Below, piece by piece: positions 26,025-35,459 of a DNA stretch of 38,964 nt (position 1 is its first letter; every line of letters begins with the position of its first letter). Made by a program: the position numbers and the translations under genes. The notes beneath the pieces were generated by a model. It searched no databases and was not told the DNA's origin. It saw nothing but the letters and a program-made list of their open reading frames with translations. The DNA comes from Flavobacteriaceae bacterium (GTDB lineage Bacteria; Bacteroidota; Bacteroidia; Flavobacteriales; Flavobacteriaceae), in assembly GCA_029248455.1 (NCBI GenBank), contig JAQWJH010000066.1, forward strand, positions 1 to 38,964, in the 5' to 3' direction.

Positions 26025-26645
26025 TTAAATTCTTTTATTTGCTATTGAGCAAATGTATTGTGAAAAATTTGTTATTTCTACATTATAAAATTCAATTATA
26101 TCATTTTTAAAGATTTTAACTTCAGCATTATTAAATTTTTTATCAATAGATTTAACTATTATGTTGTTTTTAAAATCTATTCCTGAAAAACCAAAAGCTT
26201 TATACACGGATTCTTTAATCGTCCATATTTTAGTTACATCTATGACATTGTCATTTGTAAATAAATCTAACTCATGATCTGAAATAAATTTCTTTGTAAT
26301 ATTTAAAATTTTTGGGCGAAGTTTTTCAATATCTACGCCAATTTTTTTTGAACTAACTACCACACCACAATAATCAAATGAATGTGTAATAGAAATATAC
26401 TTATTGGATAAAATTGGCTTTCCATTTGCATTGTATGCGAGTTCTTTATTTTTAATATTCAAAATTTTTAAAAGGTTTTGAACACCCAAAAACTGTTTTC
26501 TTTGACTACATGATTTGATTTTATCTAATCTCGACTTGACAATTGAGGATAAATTAATAGTTTTTTGTAATTCAGATTCAGATTCGGTAATATTCCAAAT
26601 CAAAAGATTGCTGTTAACAATATTATGAGAATTGAATAAAGGCAT
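26025..26645 (-). CDS. 4'-phosphopantetheinyl transferase superfamily protein
   Basis: 206 aa; ISITHSFDYCGVVVSSKKIGVDIEKLRPKI, TKIWTIKESVYKAFG. Confidence 0.93.
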   Translation of the reverse strand: MPLFNSHNIVNSNLLIWNITESESELQKTINLSSIVKSRLDKIKSCSQRKQFLGVQNLLKILNIKNKELAYNANGKPILSNKYISITHSFDYCGVVVSSKKIGVDIEKLRPKILNITKKFISDHELDLFTNDNVIDVTKIWTIKESVYKAFGFSGIDFKNNIIVKSIDKKFNNAEVKIFKNDIIEFYNVEITNFSQYICSIANKRI

Positions 26646-26695
26646 GGTCCAATATATTAAACTATTGGGATTTTAAATAAAAAAATGATTTTTTA

Positions 26696-26956
26696 TTAAG
26701 CTTCGAATGGAACTATCGAGACGTATGACTTATTATCTTTTTTCTTGGTGAATTTAACCAAACCATCAACTCTAGCATGAAGGGTATGATCTTTACTTAC
26801 GTATACATTTTCACCAGCTTTATGAGCAGTTCCTCTCTGTCTAACAATGATATTTCCAGCAATAGCCGCTTGGCCACCAAATATTTTTACACCTAGTCTT
26901 TTCGATTCTGATTCTCTACCGTTTTTGGAACTACCTACACCTTTTTTGTGAGCCAT
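26696..26956 (-). CDS. rpmA: 50S ribosomal protein L27
   Basis: 86 aa; [43 protein letters not shown]. Confidence 0.99.
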   Translation of the reverse strand: MAHKKGVGSSKNGRESESKRLGVKIFGGQAAIAGNIIVRQRGTAHKAGENVYVSKDHTLHARVDGLVKFTKKKDNKSYVSIVPFEA

Positions 26957-26971
26957 AATATGAAAATTTAA

Positions 26972-27457
26972 TTAAGCTTTTTTTGTTGTTTTCTTAGCAG
27001 CTGGCTTCTTAGCAGCTGATTTCTTAGCAGCTGGCTTCTTAGCAGCTGGCTTCTTGGCAGCTGGCTTCTTAGCAGCTAGCTTTTTTTCAACGGCTGGCTT
27101 TGATTCTTTTACTTCTGACTTAGCGTCAGCTACAGGTTTGGCACCTTTTTCAAGAATTTTTTCAACCATAATTTCAGTTAAAAACTGACGATGTCCGTTT
27201 TTAACTTTGTAACCTTTTCTTCTTTTTTTCTTAAAAACAATCACTTTGTCGTCTTTCAAATGCTTAATAATCTTTGCTTCGACAGCAGCTCCTTTAACAG
27301 AGGGAGTGCCTAAAACAACTTTACCAGCATTATCAAGCAATAATATATTATCAAAAGTTACCTTAGAACCTTCTTTTGCATCAAGTCTATTGACAAATAT
27401 TTTTTGATTTTTCTCGACTTTAACTTGCTTTCCTCCAATTTCAACTATTGCATACAT
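26972..27457 (-). CDS. rplU: 50S ribosomal protein L21 with Lys/Ala-rich C-terminal extension
   Basis: MYAIVEIGGKQVKVEKNQKIFVNRLDAKEG...FKKKRRKGYKVKNGHRQFLTEIMVEKI then AAKKPAAKK repeats. Start moved from the track's 27487 to the ATG at 27457. Confidence 0.97.
   Translation of the reverse strand: MYAIVEIGGKQVKVEKNQKIFVNRLDAKEGSKVTFDNILLLDNAGKVVLGTPSVKGAAVEAKIIKHLKDDKVIVFKKKRRKGYKVKNGHRQFLTEIMVEKILEKGAKPVADAKSEVKESKPAVEKKLAAKKPAAKKPAAKKPAAKKSAAKKPAAKKTTKKA
26991..27080 (-). repeat. Six tandem 15-bp units encoding the AAKKP pentapeptide tail of L21
   Basis: ttcttagcagctggc repeated six times (26991-27080) with only a few single-base variants. Confidence 0.92.
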
Positions 27458-27484
27458 AATATTATTTTTAATCAAAAACGTGTG

Positions 27485-27515
27485 CAAATATACAAGTATT
27501 GACCATATATCACAA
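27485..27515 (-). promoter_or_regulatory. Putative Bacteroidota-type promoter for rplU-rpmA
   Basis: Minus strand TTG (27515-27513), 20-nt spacer, TATATTTG (27492-27485). Confidence 0.65.
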
Positions 27516-27654
27516 TAATATTATAAATATCTATGACCATTGAAATTAAAACAACAGAATTTTAAAATTGATAGATAATACTTTTGTTAAAATATTATTA
27601 AAAGAATTAACGTTTATTAAATAATTAATAGCTTTGTGCCTCTAAATTTAAATC

Positions 27655-28971
27655 ATGAAAAAATACATATTCTTTTTTTTAGTTTCAATTTTCATAACTA
27701 ATAATCTTAACTCACAAGCTGTAGAATTTGAACAATACAAGTTAGACAATGGGCTTACCGTCATTTTGCATAAAGACAATTCTGCACCTGTAATCAATAC
27801 CACATTGATGTTCCATGTCGGAGCAAAAAATGAAGAAAATGACAAAACTGGTTTTGCTCATTTTTTTGAACACCTCTTAGGTAAAGAAACCAAGAATATG
27901 AAAAGTGGAGAATGGTATAAAATACTGTCTTCAAACGGAGGAAATGGTAATGCTGCTACAAGTGTCGATTTAACATTTTATTATGCAACTATGCCCTCAA
28001 ATAGTTTACAGCTTGGTCTGTGGAGGTATTCAGAAATTATGTTACATCCGATTATTGATCAAGAAGGAATAGATATCCAAAGAGAAGCTGTTAAAGAAGA
28101 AAAAAGAATTAGAGACAATCAACCTTACAGTCGTTTTTATGAAGCATTAAAATCTAATCTTTTTAATGAGCATACTTACAAAAATCCTTTAATTGGTGTC
28201 CCTGAACATTTAGATAATGCTGTATTACAAGATTTTATTGATTTTAGAAATAATTTTTACATGCCAAGTAATGCAGTTTTTGTAGTTGCTGGAGATATTG
28301 AAATTGAAACAACAAAGAATCTAATTTCAAAATATTTTAGTGCGGTACCTGCTGCTGAAAAAAATGATATAGTAGTAATTAAAGAAGAACCAATAGTTAA
28401 AGAAATTAGAGCTGTTGAGTACGATCCAAACATACAAATTCCTGCTTTGGTTATCGGATACAGAACACCCTCAATGAAATCAAGAGAAGCCAGAGTGTTA
28501 GATTTGGTATCTACCTATCTTAGTGATGGACCAAGTTCAAAGCTTTACAAAAGAATGGTTGATAATAACAAAACAGCCTTACAAGTTTCAGCATCTAACA
28601 TTGGACACGAAGATTACAGTATGTATTACATATTATCTTTACCCTTAGGAGAAACTTCACTTGAACAATTATCTTTAGAAATTGATGAAGAAATTTTAAA
28701 AATTCAACAAAATCTAATTTCCGAGAATGATTATGAAAAGCTTCAAAATAAATTTGAAAATCAGTTTGTTAATTCAAATTCATCTGCTTCGGGAATTGGT
28801 GTTTCTCTAGCTCAATACCATACTTTGTATGGAGATGCTAATTTAATAAATTCTGAAATTGAAATTTACAGGTCTATTTCAAGAGATGAAATTAGAGATG
28901 TTGCAAAAAAATACCTTAACACTAACCAAAGATTATTTTTAGAATATCTTCCAGAAAACGAAAAAAAATAA
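27655..28971 (+). CDS. M16 family zinc peptidase (catalytic subunit type)
   Basis: 438 aa; GFAHFFEHLLGKETKN (HxxEH); QREAVKEEKRIRDNQPY. Confidence 0.95.
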   Translation: MKKYIFFFLVSIFITNNLNSQAVEFEQYKLDNGLTVILHKDNSAPVINTTLMFHVGAKNEENDKTGFAHFFEHLLGKETKNMKSGEWYKILSSNGGNGNAATSVDLTFYYATMPSNSLQLGLWRYSEIMLHPIIDQEGIDIQREAVKEEKRIRDNQPYSRFYEALKSNLFNEHTYKNPLIGVPEHLDNAVLQDFIDFRNNFYMPSNAVFVVAGDIEIETTKNLISKYFSAVPAAEKNDIVVIKEEPIVKEIRAVEYDPNIQIPALVIGYRTPSMKSREARVLDLVSTYLSDGPSSKLYKRMVDNNKTALQVSASNIGHEDYSMYYILSLPLGETSLEQLSLEIDEEILKIQQNLISENDYEKLQNKFENQFVNSNSSASGIGVSLAQYHTLYGDANLINSEIEIYRSISRDEIRDVAKKYLNTNQRLFLEYLPENEKK

Positions 28972-28975
28972 CATC

Positions 28976-31075
28976 ATGAACAAAACATTTATAAATTTAA
29001 TTTTTTTAACCTCTTACTTAATATCTTTTGCTCAAGTAGACAGGTCCATTCCTGAATCTGGTCCAGCGCCAAAAATAAACTTTGAAGAACCTGTTTCTTT
29101 TGAATTAAAAAATGGATTAAAGGTCATGTTTATCGAAAATCGAAAACTTCCAAGAGCGTCTGTTAATTTATTAATTGATAACCCTCCAATAGTTGAAGGG
29201 AATTTAAATGGTGTAGGAATCATAACTGGTGGAATAATGGGGAAAGGAAATACTTTTCAAGATAAAGATAGTTTTAATGAAGAAGTTGATTTCATGGGTG
29301 CTAGAATGAATTTTTCGTCTCAAGGAGGGGCAGCAAGCTCACTATCAAGATATTTTGAAAGAGTTCTAACTATGTTCGCTCAAGGAGCACTTTATCCAAA
29401 CTTTTCCGAAGAAGAATTTGATCAAGAAAAAAATATTCTTTTAGATAATATAAAAAATAATGATAAAAACACTGTTTCTATTGCAAGACGAGTTGAGAAT
29501 GTTTTAGCCTATGGAGCGAATCATCCTTATGGTGAATTTACAACTATAGAATCAATGGAAAATATAAAATTAGATGATGTAACTAAATTTTATGATGATT
29601 ATTTTAAACCAAATAATGCATACTTAGTTGTCATTGGAGATTTTAATGTTAAAGACACTGAAAAGTTGGTAAAAAAACTTTTTGGTAAATGGAAAAATGA
29701 CAAAAGCCTTGAATCTAAATTTGCCAAAGGTTCTGAAAATGAAATCATAGAACCAAAAGAAGATAAAGGGCTGTCGATAAATGTTATTGACATGCCAAAT
29801 TCTGCGAATTCAGAAATAACATTTCAGAACCTTGTTAATCTAAAAAAGACTGATGATGATTATTACAGTGTGCTAATAGCAAATAGAATCTTTGGAGCTG
29901 GCCCTGAGTCTAGATTGTTTAATAATATTCGTGAAGACAAAGGATATGCTTATGGAGCTTATTCAAGTATATCGGATAATAAATACAGTAAGGCTAAGTT
30001 TAGAGCTTCAACTTCAACTAGAGCACAAGTTACAGATAGTGCTTTAGTAGAAATAATTAAAGAAATTGAAAAAATACATAAAATACCTGTTTCAAGTTTA
30101 GAATTAAAAAATGCAAAAGCTAAATATTTGGGTGAATTTGTTTTAGCAATGGAAAGACCATCAACCATTGCTAATTATGCAATTAACATTGAAAGAAATA
30201 ATCTAAACTCAGATTATTACAAAAACTTTCTATCAAATATAAATAGAGTCACAATTGAAGACGTTCGACTTGCAGCTAATAAATATTTTAAATTAAATAA
30301 TGCACAAATTGTTGTTACGGCCAAGGGAAGTGAGGTGATAGATAATATTGAAAAAGTAACTTTTAACGGAAAATCACTTCCAGTACTGTTTTTTGATAAA
30401 AAAGGAAATCAAATTGATAAGCCTATTTTTAAAAAAGAAATTAAAGATGATGTTACCGTTCAATCAATTTTTGATAATTATATAAATGCAATAGGAGGAA
30501 AAAATAAATTGAATGCTATTAAGACAATAACGACAGTTGCAAGTGTGACAATCCCTAATGCTCCATTTTCTCCTATAGCTGAATTTAAACAAAAACATCC
30601 AAACCTTAATGCTATGTCAATGACCGTTGAAGGGATGGGCACTATGATGTCTACAAGATTTGATGGAGAAAATGGCTATCTTGAACAAATGGGTCAAAAA
30701 ATTCCTTTTGAGAAAGAACAAATAGATTCTGAAAAACAAAAGAAAGGACTTTTTGAAGAAATCTATTTAAATATTAGTGAAATGAAACTGGTTAGTTTAT
30801 CAGCAATTGATGGAAAAGACTTATATAAAATAAAAGTAAATGATAAATCCTATAGATATTATGACGCTAAGACTAATTTACTTGTGATGACAGAAGAAAC
30901 AATGACTCAAGGAGGTAATGAGATGACATCAACAACAAAATTTTCAGACTACAAAGATGTAAATGGAATTTTATTTGCTTTTAAAAGAGAAATATCCACT
31001 GGACCTCAAAATATAGTGTTTAATATTTCATCCATTAAACTTAACGAGGAAATTGATGATAGTTTTTTTAATTAG
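28976..31075 (+). CDS. M16 family protein lacking HxxEH, with C-terminal extension
   Basis: 699 aa; M16 fold motifs (NGLKVMFIENRKLPRASVNLLID; NNIREDKGYAYGAYSS), but the HxxEH position reads GIITGGIMGKGNT; about 230-aa extra C-terminal domain. Confidence 0.92.
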   Translation: MNKTFINLIFLTSYLISFAQVDRSIPESGPAPKINFEEPVSFELKNGLKVMFIENRKLPRASVNLLIDNPPIVEGNLNGVGIITGGIMGKGNTFQDKDSFNEEVDFMGARMNFSSQGGAASSLSRYFERVLTMFAQGALYPNFSEEEFDQEKNILLDNIKNNDKNTVSIARRVENVLAYGANHPYGEFTTIESMENIKLDDVTKFYDDYFKPNNAYLVVIGDFNVKDTEKLVKKLFGKWKNDKSLESKFAKGSENEIIEPKEDKGLSINVIDMPNSANSEITFQNLVNLKKTDDDYYSVLIANRIFGAGPESRLFNNIREDKGYAYGAYSSISDNKYSKAKFRASTSTRAQVTDSALVEIIKEIEKIHKIPVSSLELKNAKAKYLGEFVLAMERPSTIANYAINIERNNLNSDYYKNFLSNINRVTIEDVRLAANKYFKLNNAQIVVTAKGSEVIDNIEKVTFNGKSLPVLFFDKKGNQIDKPIFKKEIKDDVTVQSIFDNYINAIGGKNKLNAIKTITTVASVTIPNAPFSPIAEFKQKHPNLNAMSMTVEGMGTMMSTRFDGENGYLEQMGQKIPFEKEQIDSEKQKKGLFEEIYLNISEMKLVSLSAIDGKDLYKIKVNDKSYRYYDAKTNLLVMTEETMTQGGNEMTSTTKFSDYKDVNGILFAFKREISTGPQNIVFNISSIKLNEEIDDSFFN

Positions 31076-31952
31076 ATCTTGATCTACGATTAGCAAAATA
31101 AACTCCAATTAGAATTACAATTGTTGCTAGTATTTGTCTAAAATTAATCGTTTCTCCGTCAAGTAACCCCCACATCACTGCCACAATCGGCAATGTATAA
31201 GTAACAGAGGAAGCAAAAACAGGAGATGCAATCTGAACGAATTTGTTAAATAATATTTTTGCAAATGCGCTCCCAAAAACTGACAAAACAATAATATAAA
31301 ATAATGCATTTTGAACCTTTGGACTCTCAATTACATTAATATTCATAAACCCAGAATAGAATAAAATAATTAAGGCTGGAGGAAGGATACATAAAAAATT
31401 TCCTAAAGCAATCGAAATAGCTGGTACATCTTGTAAATGAGCTTTCAACATATTTACTGAAGTCGCATAGCACACTGAAGCAGTAATAATAAAACCTACA
31501 AACAAGAAATTTTGATCTGGATTAATTGTTGATCCTTCATAAATAAGTAAAAAAGAACCAAAAAGACCTATAATGACACCTAAAATTTGTTTGGAATCAA
31601 TAATAAATTTATAAAATACTACTCCAATGATTAATGTTGCTAGAGGAGTCAAAGAATTTAAAATAGCAGCAACCCCACTATCTATTTCTGTTTGAGCAAA
31701 AGCAAAGAAAAAAGATGGGAAAAAAGATCCTATATACCCTGTTAAAACAATCCACTTCCATTTATCCTTCGGAATTTTTTTTAATGAGGAAAAACCCATT
31801 ATAAACAAAACTATTGTTGTAAAAATAACTCTCAAGCTTCCAAGCTGTAATGGACTTACTCCTATTAGAGTTTTCTTTATTAAAATATAAGAACTTCCCC
31901 ATATAAAGGAAAGTAAAATGAGATAAATCCATTTCTTATTATTATTAGACAT
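31068..31952 (-). CDS. EamA/DMT family transporter
   Basis: 294 aa, about 10 TM; FIWGSSYILIKKTLIGVSPLQLGSLRV; VAAILNSLTPLATLIIGV. Confidence 0.93.
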   Translation of the reverse strand: MSNNNKKWIYLILLSFIWGSSYILIKKTLIGVSPLQLGSLRVIFTTIVLFIMGFSSLKKIPKDKWKWIVLTGYIGSFFPSFFFAFAQTEIDSGVAAILNSLTPLATLIIGVVFYKFIIDSKQILGVIIGLFGSFLLIYEGSTINPDQNFLFVGFIITASVCYATSVNMLKAHLQDVPAISIALGNFLCILPPALIILFYSGFMNINVIESPKVQNALFYIIVLSVFGSAFAKILFNKFVQIASPVFASSVTYTLPIVAVMWGLLDGETINFRQILATIVILIGVYFANRRSRSN

Positions 31953-31964
31953 AAATAAATTTAT

Positions 31965-32504
31965 TTATTTCCATTTAAAAGTCTCGATCATCTTTTTAAT
32001 ATCATTTTTAACATAGCTGATTGAGGGTAACAACGAGTCATAGTTAGGCTTAGATTTAAAATACAAAGAACCCATAATAAAGTTTGTTAATGAATCCGTC
32101 ACATAAAATTGAATGTTGGAGGGCGCGTCGCCCACAAAGGAGTAATACTGAGCATAAACATGATTTTCTGGATTATTAAACTCACTTGAGACTATTTTAG
32201 AAACATTTGAAGAATTATCTAAAATTTTTTGATCAAAATCATATTTTATTAGATCAATATTATCCATTGAAATATTTGAAATGAAGATTTGTGCGCTCAA
32301 ATTTTTATAATTAATAACGGCATTGCAATTGTTATCTAAATCTAATTTAGCTGCTGTATTGATTTTAAACATGTAGGAACAATTTTCATTGTGCGTTGCA
32401 TAAGATGGAATGTTGAACTGATGAGCGAAATATGCTTTTTTCTTTGGCAGTTCAAAGTCATCACAACCAACTAATAAAATCAAAATAAAAACAAATCTTT
32501 TCAT
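31965..32504 (-). CDS. gldD: Gliding motility lipoprotein GldD
   Basis: 179 aa; lipobox LLVGC; QFYVTDSLTNFIMGSLYFKSKPNYDSLLPSISYVKNDIKKMIETFKWK typical of GldD; overlaps gldE. Confidence 0.88.
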   Translation of the reverse strand: MKRFVFILILLVGCDDFELPKKKAYFAHQFNIPSYATHNENCSYMFKINTAAKLDLDNNCNAVINYKNLSAQIFISNISMDNIDLIKYDFDQKILDNSSNVSKIVSSEFNNPENHVYAQYYSFVGDAPSNIQFYVTDSLTNFIMGSLYFKSKPNYDSLLPSISYVKNDIKKMIETFKWK

Positions 32505-33808
32505 GACTTTTTTAAAATAATTTTAATTTTTTTAATTCTTTTTCTATCAATTTCTTCAACAATAAATTTTAGATTTTTAAAAATTAATGCAGAGCCCTTT
32601 TTTGGAAAATATCCTTTTTGTTCCAAAATAAATCCAGCAAGCGTCTCAGAGTCTCCTCTTTTATTTTCAAATGCAGCTTCATCAGAGATTTTAAGAATCT
32701 TATAAAAATCTTTTAAATTAGTTTTACCATCAAAAATAAAGCTATTATCATCGATTTTAGTGTATGATAAATCTTCTTGAAAAAAATCAACATTTAACTC
32801 TCCAACAATTTCTTTTATTACATCCTCCATTGTTATTATACCAGAATTACCACCATATTCATCTACTACAATAGCTAAATGAATTTTCAATTGCTGGAAT
32901 TCTTTTAATAAATCGTCAAGTTTTTTATTTTCAGGGATAAAATAAGGCTCTCTAATTAATTTTTTCCAATCAAATTTCTTTTTATTTAAGTGAGGAAATA
33001 AATCTTTCAAATATACGATCCCAATTATTTTATCAATTTGTTTTTGGTAAACAGGTATTCTTGAAAAACCTTTTTTACGAATCTGATCTAAAAGCTGATC
33101 AAAACTTAATTCAACAGAAACTGAAAAAACATCAACTCTAGGTCTCATGATTTGTTTTGTTTCAACACTTCCAAAAGAAACAATACTTTGTAATATTTTT
33201 TGTTCATTTTTTGATGAATCGCTTTTATCTGTCAACTCTAGGGCGTCAGAAAGCTTATCAACCGATAAATTGGTAGATTTAAAAACCAATCGCCTTTGAA
33301 TGAACTCAGTCATTTTACTCATGGGAATTGTTAAAAAAAAGAAAATATATTTGTCTAAAAACTGAACTGGTAAGGCCATTTTTTTTGAAAATGATATTGG
33401 ATTTCTATTGGCATAAACTTTTGGCAATATTTCGCCAAAAAGTAAAATAAATAAAGTTATCACGCCAACCTCAATTATAAAATTTATCCAAAATGGAAAT
33501 GATTTTAAATAAAAAGCATTTCCAAAAGAGGAAAAAAGAAGAACTATTGCAATATTTATAAAATTATTTGAAACTAATAGAGCAGCTAACAATCTTCTTG
33601 GATTATTTCTCAAGCTATAAGTGATTTGTAAGTTTTTATTTTTTGAATTATTCGCTTTTTTAAGATCGGTTGAGGTTAAAGAAAAAAAAGCCACCTCAGA
33701 ACCGGAAATTAGTGCCGAACAAACTAATAATATTAGAATTAAAACAATTTTAAAAACAAATGTGTAAGAATCTAAAAAAGGTAGCAGGTAAAGTAAATTA
33801 ATAACCAA
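32501..33808 (-). CDS. gldE: Gliding motility-associated protein GldE (CNNM/CorC-HlyC family)
   Basis: 435 aa; DUF21 TM domain (LVCSALISGSEVAFFSLTSTDLKKA), CBS pair (MRPRVDVFSVSV; VDEYGGNSGIITMEDVIKEIVGE), CorC_HlyC domain; next to gldD. Confidence 0.92.
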   Translation of the reverse strand: MVINLLYLLPFLDSYTFVFKIVLILILLVCSALISGSEVAFFSLTSTDLKKANNSKNKNLQITYSLRNNPRRLLAALLVSNNFINIAIVLLFSSFGNAFYLKSFPFWINFIIEVGVITLFILLFGEILPKVYANRNPISFSKKMALPVQFLDKYIFFFLTIPMSKMTEFIQRRLVFKSTNLSVDKLSDALELTDKSDSSKNEQKILQSIVSFGSVETKQIMRPRVDVFSVSVELSFDQLLDQIRKKGFSRIPVYQKQIDKIIGIVYLKDLFPHLNKKKFDWKKLIREPYFIPENKKLDDLLKEFQQLKIHLAIVVDEYGGNSGIITMEDVIKEIVGELNVDFFQEDLSYTKIDDNSFIFDGKTNLKDFYKILKISDEAAFENKRGDSETLAGFILEQKGYFPKKGSALIFKNLKFIVEEIDRKRIKKIKIILKKS

Positions 33809-33829
33809 TATTATATTAAAAAAATTAAT

Positions 33830-34255
33830 TTAAAATGGTAAATCATCTGAATCACTGTTTTGATTTTCAGGGAGGATTTCTTTGACATCTGTCGGTGGAG
33901 AATTAGTTGTTATATCATTTTTTGTTGAAAGAAAGTTAAACTCAGAAATATGAATTTCAGTCGAATATCTTTGAATGCCATCATCAGATTGCCATTTTCT
34001 TGTTTTTATTTTTCCTTCAACATATATTTTATCTCCTTTATTTAGATATTTTTCACAAACTTCTGCGGCTTTATTTCTTACAACTACGTTGTGCCACTCG
34101 GTGTTTGAAACTTTTTCGCCTGTTGTTTTATTTGTATAACTCTCATTAGTGGCAATTGGAAATCTTCCAATACAACCACCACCATCGAAATGATGCATTT
34201 TTACTTCATCACCTAAATTACCGATTAACATTACTTTATTTAAAGATCCACTCAT
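33830..34255 (-). CDS. ssb: Single-stranded DNA-binding protein
   Basis: 141 aa; LNKVMLIGNLGDEVKMH..EWHNVVVRNKAAEVCEKYLNKGDKIYVEGKIKTRKWQSDDG; C-terminal SDDLPF. Confidence 0.97.
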   Translation of the reverse strand: MSGSLNKVMLIGNLGDEVKMHHFDGGGCIGRFPIATNESYTNKTTGEKVSNTEWHNVVVRNKAAEVCEKYLNKGDKIYVEGKIKTRKWQSDDGIQRYSTEIHISEFNFLSTKNDITTNSPPTDVKEILPENQNSDSDDLPF

Positions 34256-34293
34256 ATTATTGTTTGTTAATCAAATATAACAAAAAGCAAAGA

Positions 34294-35364
34294 TTACCAC
34301 TTATAGTTAATAAGAAAATTAGAAATTGGTTTTGGAAATGGATAAGTGCTTAAATCAGTAATATTTACATAGTTTTTGTTAATTTTTTTTACATGAACTA
34401 TCCAAAAAGAACAATGAATATGCTGATGTGAAAGTTTATTTATAAAAGTTTTATTTAGAAATAAATTCAATTTACTAACATTCAAATCGAAATTTTTATT
34501 TTTATTTAATTTATGTAAAATATCATTTTTATTTGAGGGACCATCAGTCTCAAACAAAGGAAATTGATATAGGTTTTTCCATATATCATTTCCTGTTCTT
34601 TTTACTATAATAGTTTGATTGGTTGAAGATTTTATAACTAAAAAGTTAAAATTTCTAATTTTAGCTATATTGTTTTTTTTCTTTATTGGAAATGAGTAAA
34701 CTTCATTATTTAAAAAAGAATAACAATTTTTTTTAAAAACACAATTTTCACAATTTGGCGAAGATGGTTTACAAACTAAAGCACCATATTCCATAATAGC
34801 CTGATTAAAATCTGAGGGATTATTTTTTGAAATTAATTGATGAGTGATTTTTTTAAATTCCTTTAAAGATTTGTGTGTATTAATCGGGGTTTTAATTGCA
34901 AGTAATCTAGAGATAAACCTGTAGACATTTCCGTCTACAACTGGGTTAACTTCATTGATAGAAAAGGAACTAACAGCACTTGCAGTATAATCTCCAATTC
35001 CAGGAAGATTAATCAAATCAATATATTTTGTTGGAAAAATTCCATTGTAATCACTGACAATTAATATTGCTGTTTTATGTAGATTTCTGGCCCTACTATA
35101 ATAACCTAGCCCCTCCCACAATTTTAAGACCTCATTTTCTGACGACTGAGCTAGCTTAAATATGTCAGGGAATTTTTTTATAAATTTTTTATAATATGGC
35201 AGTCCTTGTTTAATTTGTGTCTGTTGCAAAATGATTTCAGATAACCATATTTTATAGGGATCATTCGTTCTTCTCCAAGGAAGATTTCTTTTATTAACAT
35301 GATACCAAGCTATTAAATCTTTTGAAAAACTATCTGGTAAACTTTTTAACAACTTTGAATCCAA
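34294..35364 (-). CDS. mutY: A/G-specific adenine glycosylase MutY
   Basis: 356 aa; RNLPWRRTNDPYKIWLSEIILQQTQIKQGLPYY, LPGIGDYTASAV, VVDGNVYRFISRL, C-x6-C-x2-C-x5-C Fe-S loop (CKPSSPNCENCVFKKNC). Confidence 0.97.
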   Translation of the reverse strand: MDSKLLKSLPDSFSKDLIAWYHVNKRNLPWRRTNDPYKIWLSEIILQQTQIKQGLPYYKKFIKKFPDIFKLAQSSENEVLKLWEGLGYYSRARNLHKTAILIVSDYNGIFPTKYIDLINLPGIGDYTASAVSSFSINEVNPVVDGNVYRFISRLLAIKTPINTHKSLKEFKKITHQLISKNNPSDFNQAIMEYGALVCKPSSPNCENCVFKKNCYSFLNNEVYSFPIKKKNNIAKIRNFNFLVIKSSTNQTIIVKRTGNDIWKNLYQFPLFETDGPSNKNDILHKLNKNKNFDLNVSKLNLFLNKTFINKLSHQHIHCSFWIVHVKKINKNYVNITDLSTYPFPKPISNFLINYKW

Positions 35365-35415
35365 AATAAGTGTGATTTAAGAATAAGAAAAAAATGAATT
35401 GTGAATTTAAATTTA

Positions 35416-35423
35416 TATATTTG
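35416..35423 (+). promoter_or_regulatory. Putative -7 promoter element of the HU gene
   Basis: TATATTTG matches TAnnTTTG, 36 nt upstream of the ATG at 35460; a TTG at 35399-35401 is closer than usual (14-nt spacer). Confidence 0.4.
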
Positions 35424-35459
35424 GCAACCTAAAAAGTAAACATAAATAAATTTAATAAT

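Noticed and set aside
26680-26696. AT-only inverted repeat (AATAAAAAA...TTTTTTATT) after rpmA
   Set aside because: Pure A/T stem expected often in this base composition; not strong enough to call a terminator.
27648-30168. Minus ORFs 27648-27845, 29032-29223, 29599-29793, 29959-30168
   Set aside because: Antisense to the two M16 peptidase genes; no motifs.
34156-34353. 65-aa + strand ORF between ssb and mutY
   Set aside because: Mostly antisense to ssb and the mutY 3' end.
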